From assembly GCA_028023455.1 (NCBI GenBank), contig JAQFVV010006629.1:436001-500000 (forward strand): a stretch of DNA of 64,000 bases, in the 5' to 3' direction. Source of the stretch: Epiperipatus broadwayi (taxonomy: Eukaryota > Onychophora > Udeonychophora > Euonychophora > Peripatidae). Below the pieces are notes generated by a model that saw only the letters and a program-made list of their open reading frames with translations, searched no databases and had not been told where the DNA came from. The position numbers and the translations under genes are program-made. Positions 63,206 through 64,000 of the stretch are shown one piece after another. Position 1 is the stretch's first letter. The number at the start of each line of letters is the position of its first letter.

Positions 63206-64000
63206 TGTAGAGCCTCCCCTATTGTTAGATCCTTCATGAAGTTAGAGTTAGTTTTCCACCGTGTATGGTGAAGCTTAGTATTTGAAAATCCAATAGCAAG
63301 GATAAAATAAGTTAGATTACAAGACACTGGTCTATCTATAGTGTTTGTTTAATTGGGATAGTGTCTTAATGATGATGTGTAATCATCATCAGTTTATAAA
63401 CAAACCGACCAAACTTAAGTGTTTGTAGAACTTCTACATAAAGTAGCAAGGGGTGTACATGGACAATGTGGATGTATCTTTATCAAGTTGTGATTCGCTG
63501 ATGGATCGGTAAGATCATTTAATTATTAAGTGGACATAGGCAATATTTTTGTGTCATATATGTATTTTAACTTATGATGTCTGTCCCACATCAATATAGT
63601 GAATCTTTTACATTAAATAATGATAAATTATTAATAGTCTTGCATATGGTAATTACCTTATCATATTTTAATAAATTAAATAGCTCCAATTTGAGATACT
63701 AAGTTAAAAATCCATTAATAGATTTAAAAGATTGCTTATCCCAAAGATTTATATACATTTTATTTTGTAATGTAAATAGTAGGATAATTCCACTAAGGTA
63801 ACTATCTTATTCTATAAGATAGAGTAATATTTAAAATATAGCTCACAATAATAGGGATACGAGGAATATCATTATTAGTTTGTCATTATACGTGTATAGT
63901 TAAGGGGATATCAAGTAATCCCCATCCCTGATTGTAGTAATGAAAGAATCTTGTTTCATGTAATGTATCTAACTAAAATGTAAATACTGTAAATAAATCT

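Larger units (their letters stand above)
60101..64000. other. Start of the next HDAC6-like intron
   Basis: No exon with PPGHHA is found up to 64000, so the intron exceeds 3.9 kb. Contents: AT-rich sequence with a (TA)n run at 60122, a somewhat less AT-rich zone around 60880-61250, a tRNA-like repeat (62940-63060) and a short tandem array (63103-63205). The open stretch at 62162-62347 has no recognisable domain. Confidence 0.55.

Noticed and set aside
1-64000. CRISPR arrays, rRNA, bacterial-type operons, riboswitches
   Set aside because: None seen; the split exons and transposon types show a eukaryotic nuclear sequence. The many (TA)n and poly-A/T runs are treated as background.

Overview
The window is a very AT-rich (roughly a quarter G+C by eye), intron-dominated stretch of an animal nuclear genome. 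The few coding pieces are short exons with canonical gt...ag borders. The rest is intron full of retrotransposon relics, foldback repeats, tRNA-like repeat heads and simple AT repeats. There are no operons, ribosome binding sites or CRISPR arrays. The repeat mix (Ty3/gypsy-like LTR elements primed by tRNA-Lys, RTE-like and jockey-like LINEs, a Penelope-like fragment) suggests an invertebrate. I cannot choose between, for example, arachnid and mollusc from sequence alone.

One host gene is recognisable. On the + strand, six exons between 5204 and 60100 encode the N-terminal half of a class IIb histone deacetylase catalytic domain, closest to the first catalytic domain of HDAC6. The exons are 5204-5345, 7661-7701, 30068-30164 (3a), 30281-30377 (3b), 54417-54488 and a 26-nt microexon at 60075-60100. 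The last ends just before the PPGHHA catalytic motif, so the active-site His pair, the zinc ligands, and the gene's start and end lie outside the window. Exons 3a and 3b are the main discovery: adjacent homologous exons of identical length (97 nt) and phase, separated by a 116-nt intron. Because 97 is not a multiple of 3, the reading frame holds only if exactly one is used. They encode alternative versions of the segment leading into the substrate-binding L2 loop.

Layout: 1-904 AT-rich, nothing recognised. 905-3540 minus-strand relic LTR element (family B) with a tRNA-Lys(CUU)-derived primer site and an integrase remnant. 3853-4180 SINE-like repeat D. 5204-7701 exons 1-2. 8141-9690 foldback repeats C and repeats E. 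11610-14745 second family-B LTR, split by a jockey-like LINE. 22745-24207 second LINE copy abutting repeat D. 25641-26275 large tRNA-cored foldback. 27210-28020 large palindrome. 30068-30377 the alternative exons. 34591-43174 a young LTR element (family A) with 3.07-kb LTRs around only 2.4 kb of interior, encoding a coiled-coil Gag-like protein and no pol. 46500-48035 and 50063-52880 two RTE-like LINE copies. 54417-54488 exon 4. 55018-55397 Penelope-like GIY-YIG fragment. 56390-59910 three copies of repeat F. 60075-60100 microexon. 60101-64000 intron with a tRNA-like repeat and a short tandem array.

The elements sit inside introns, and introns of 22 and 24 kb make the gene very long. All relics except family A carry stops or frameshifts; family A has nearly identical LTRs and so is the one recent arrival.
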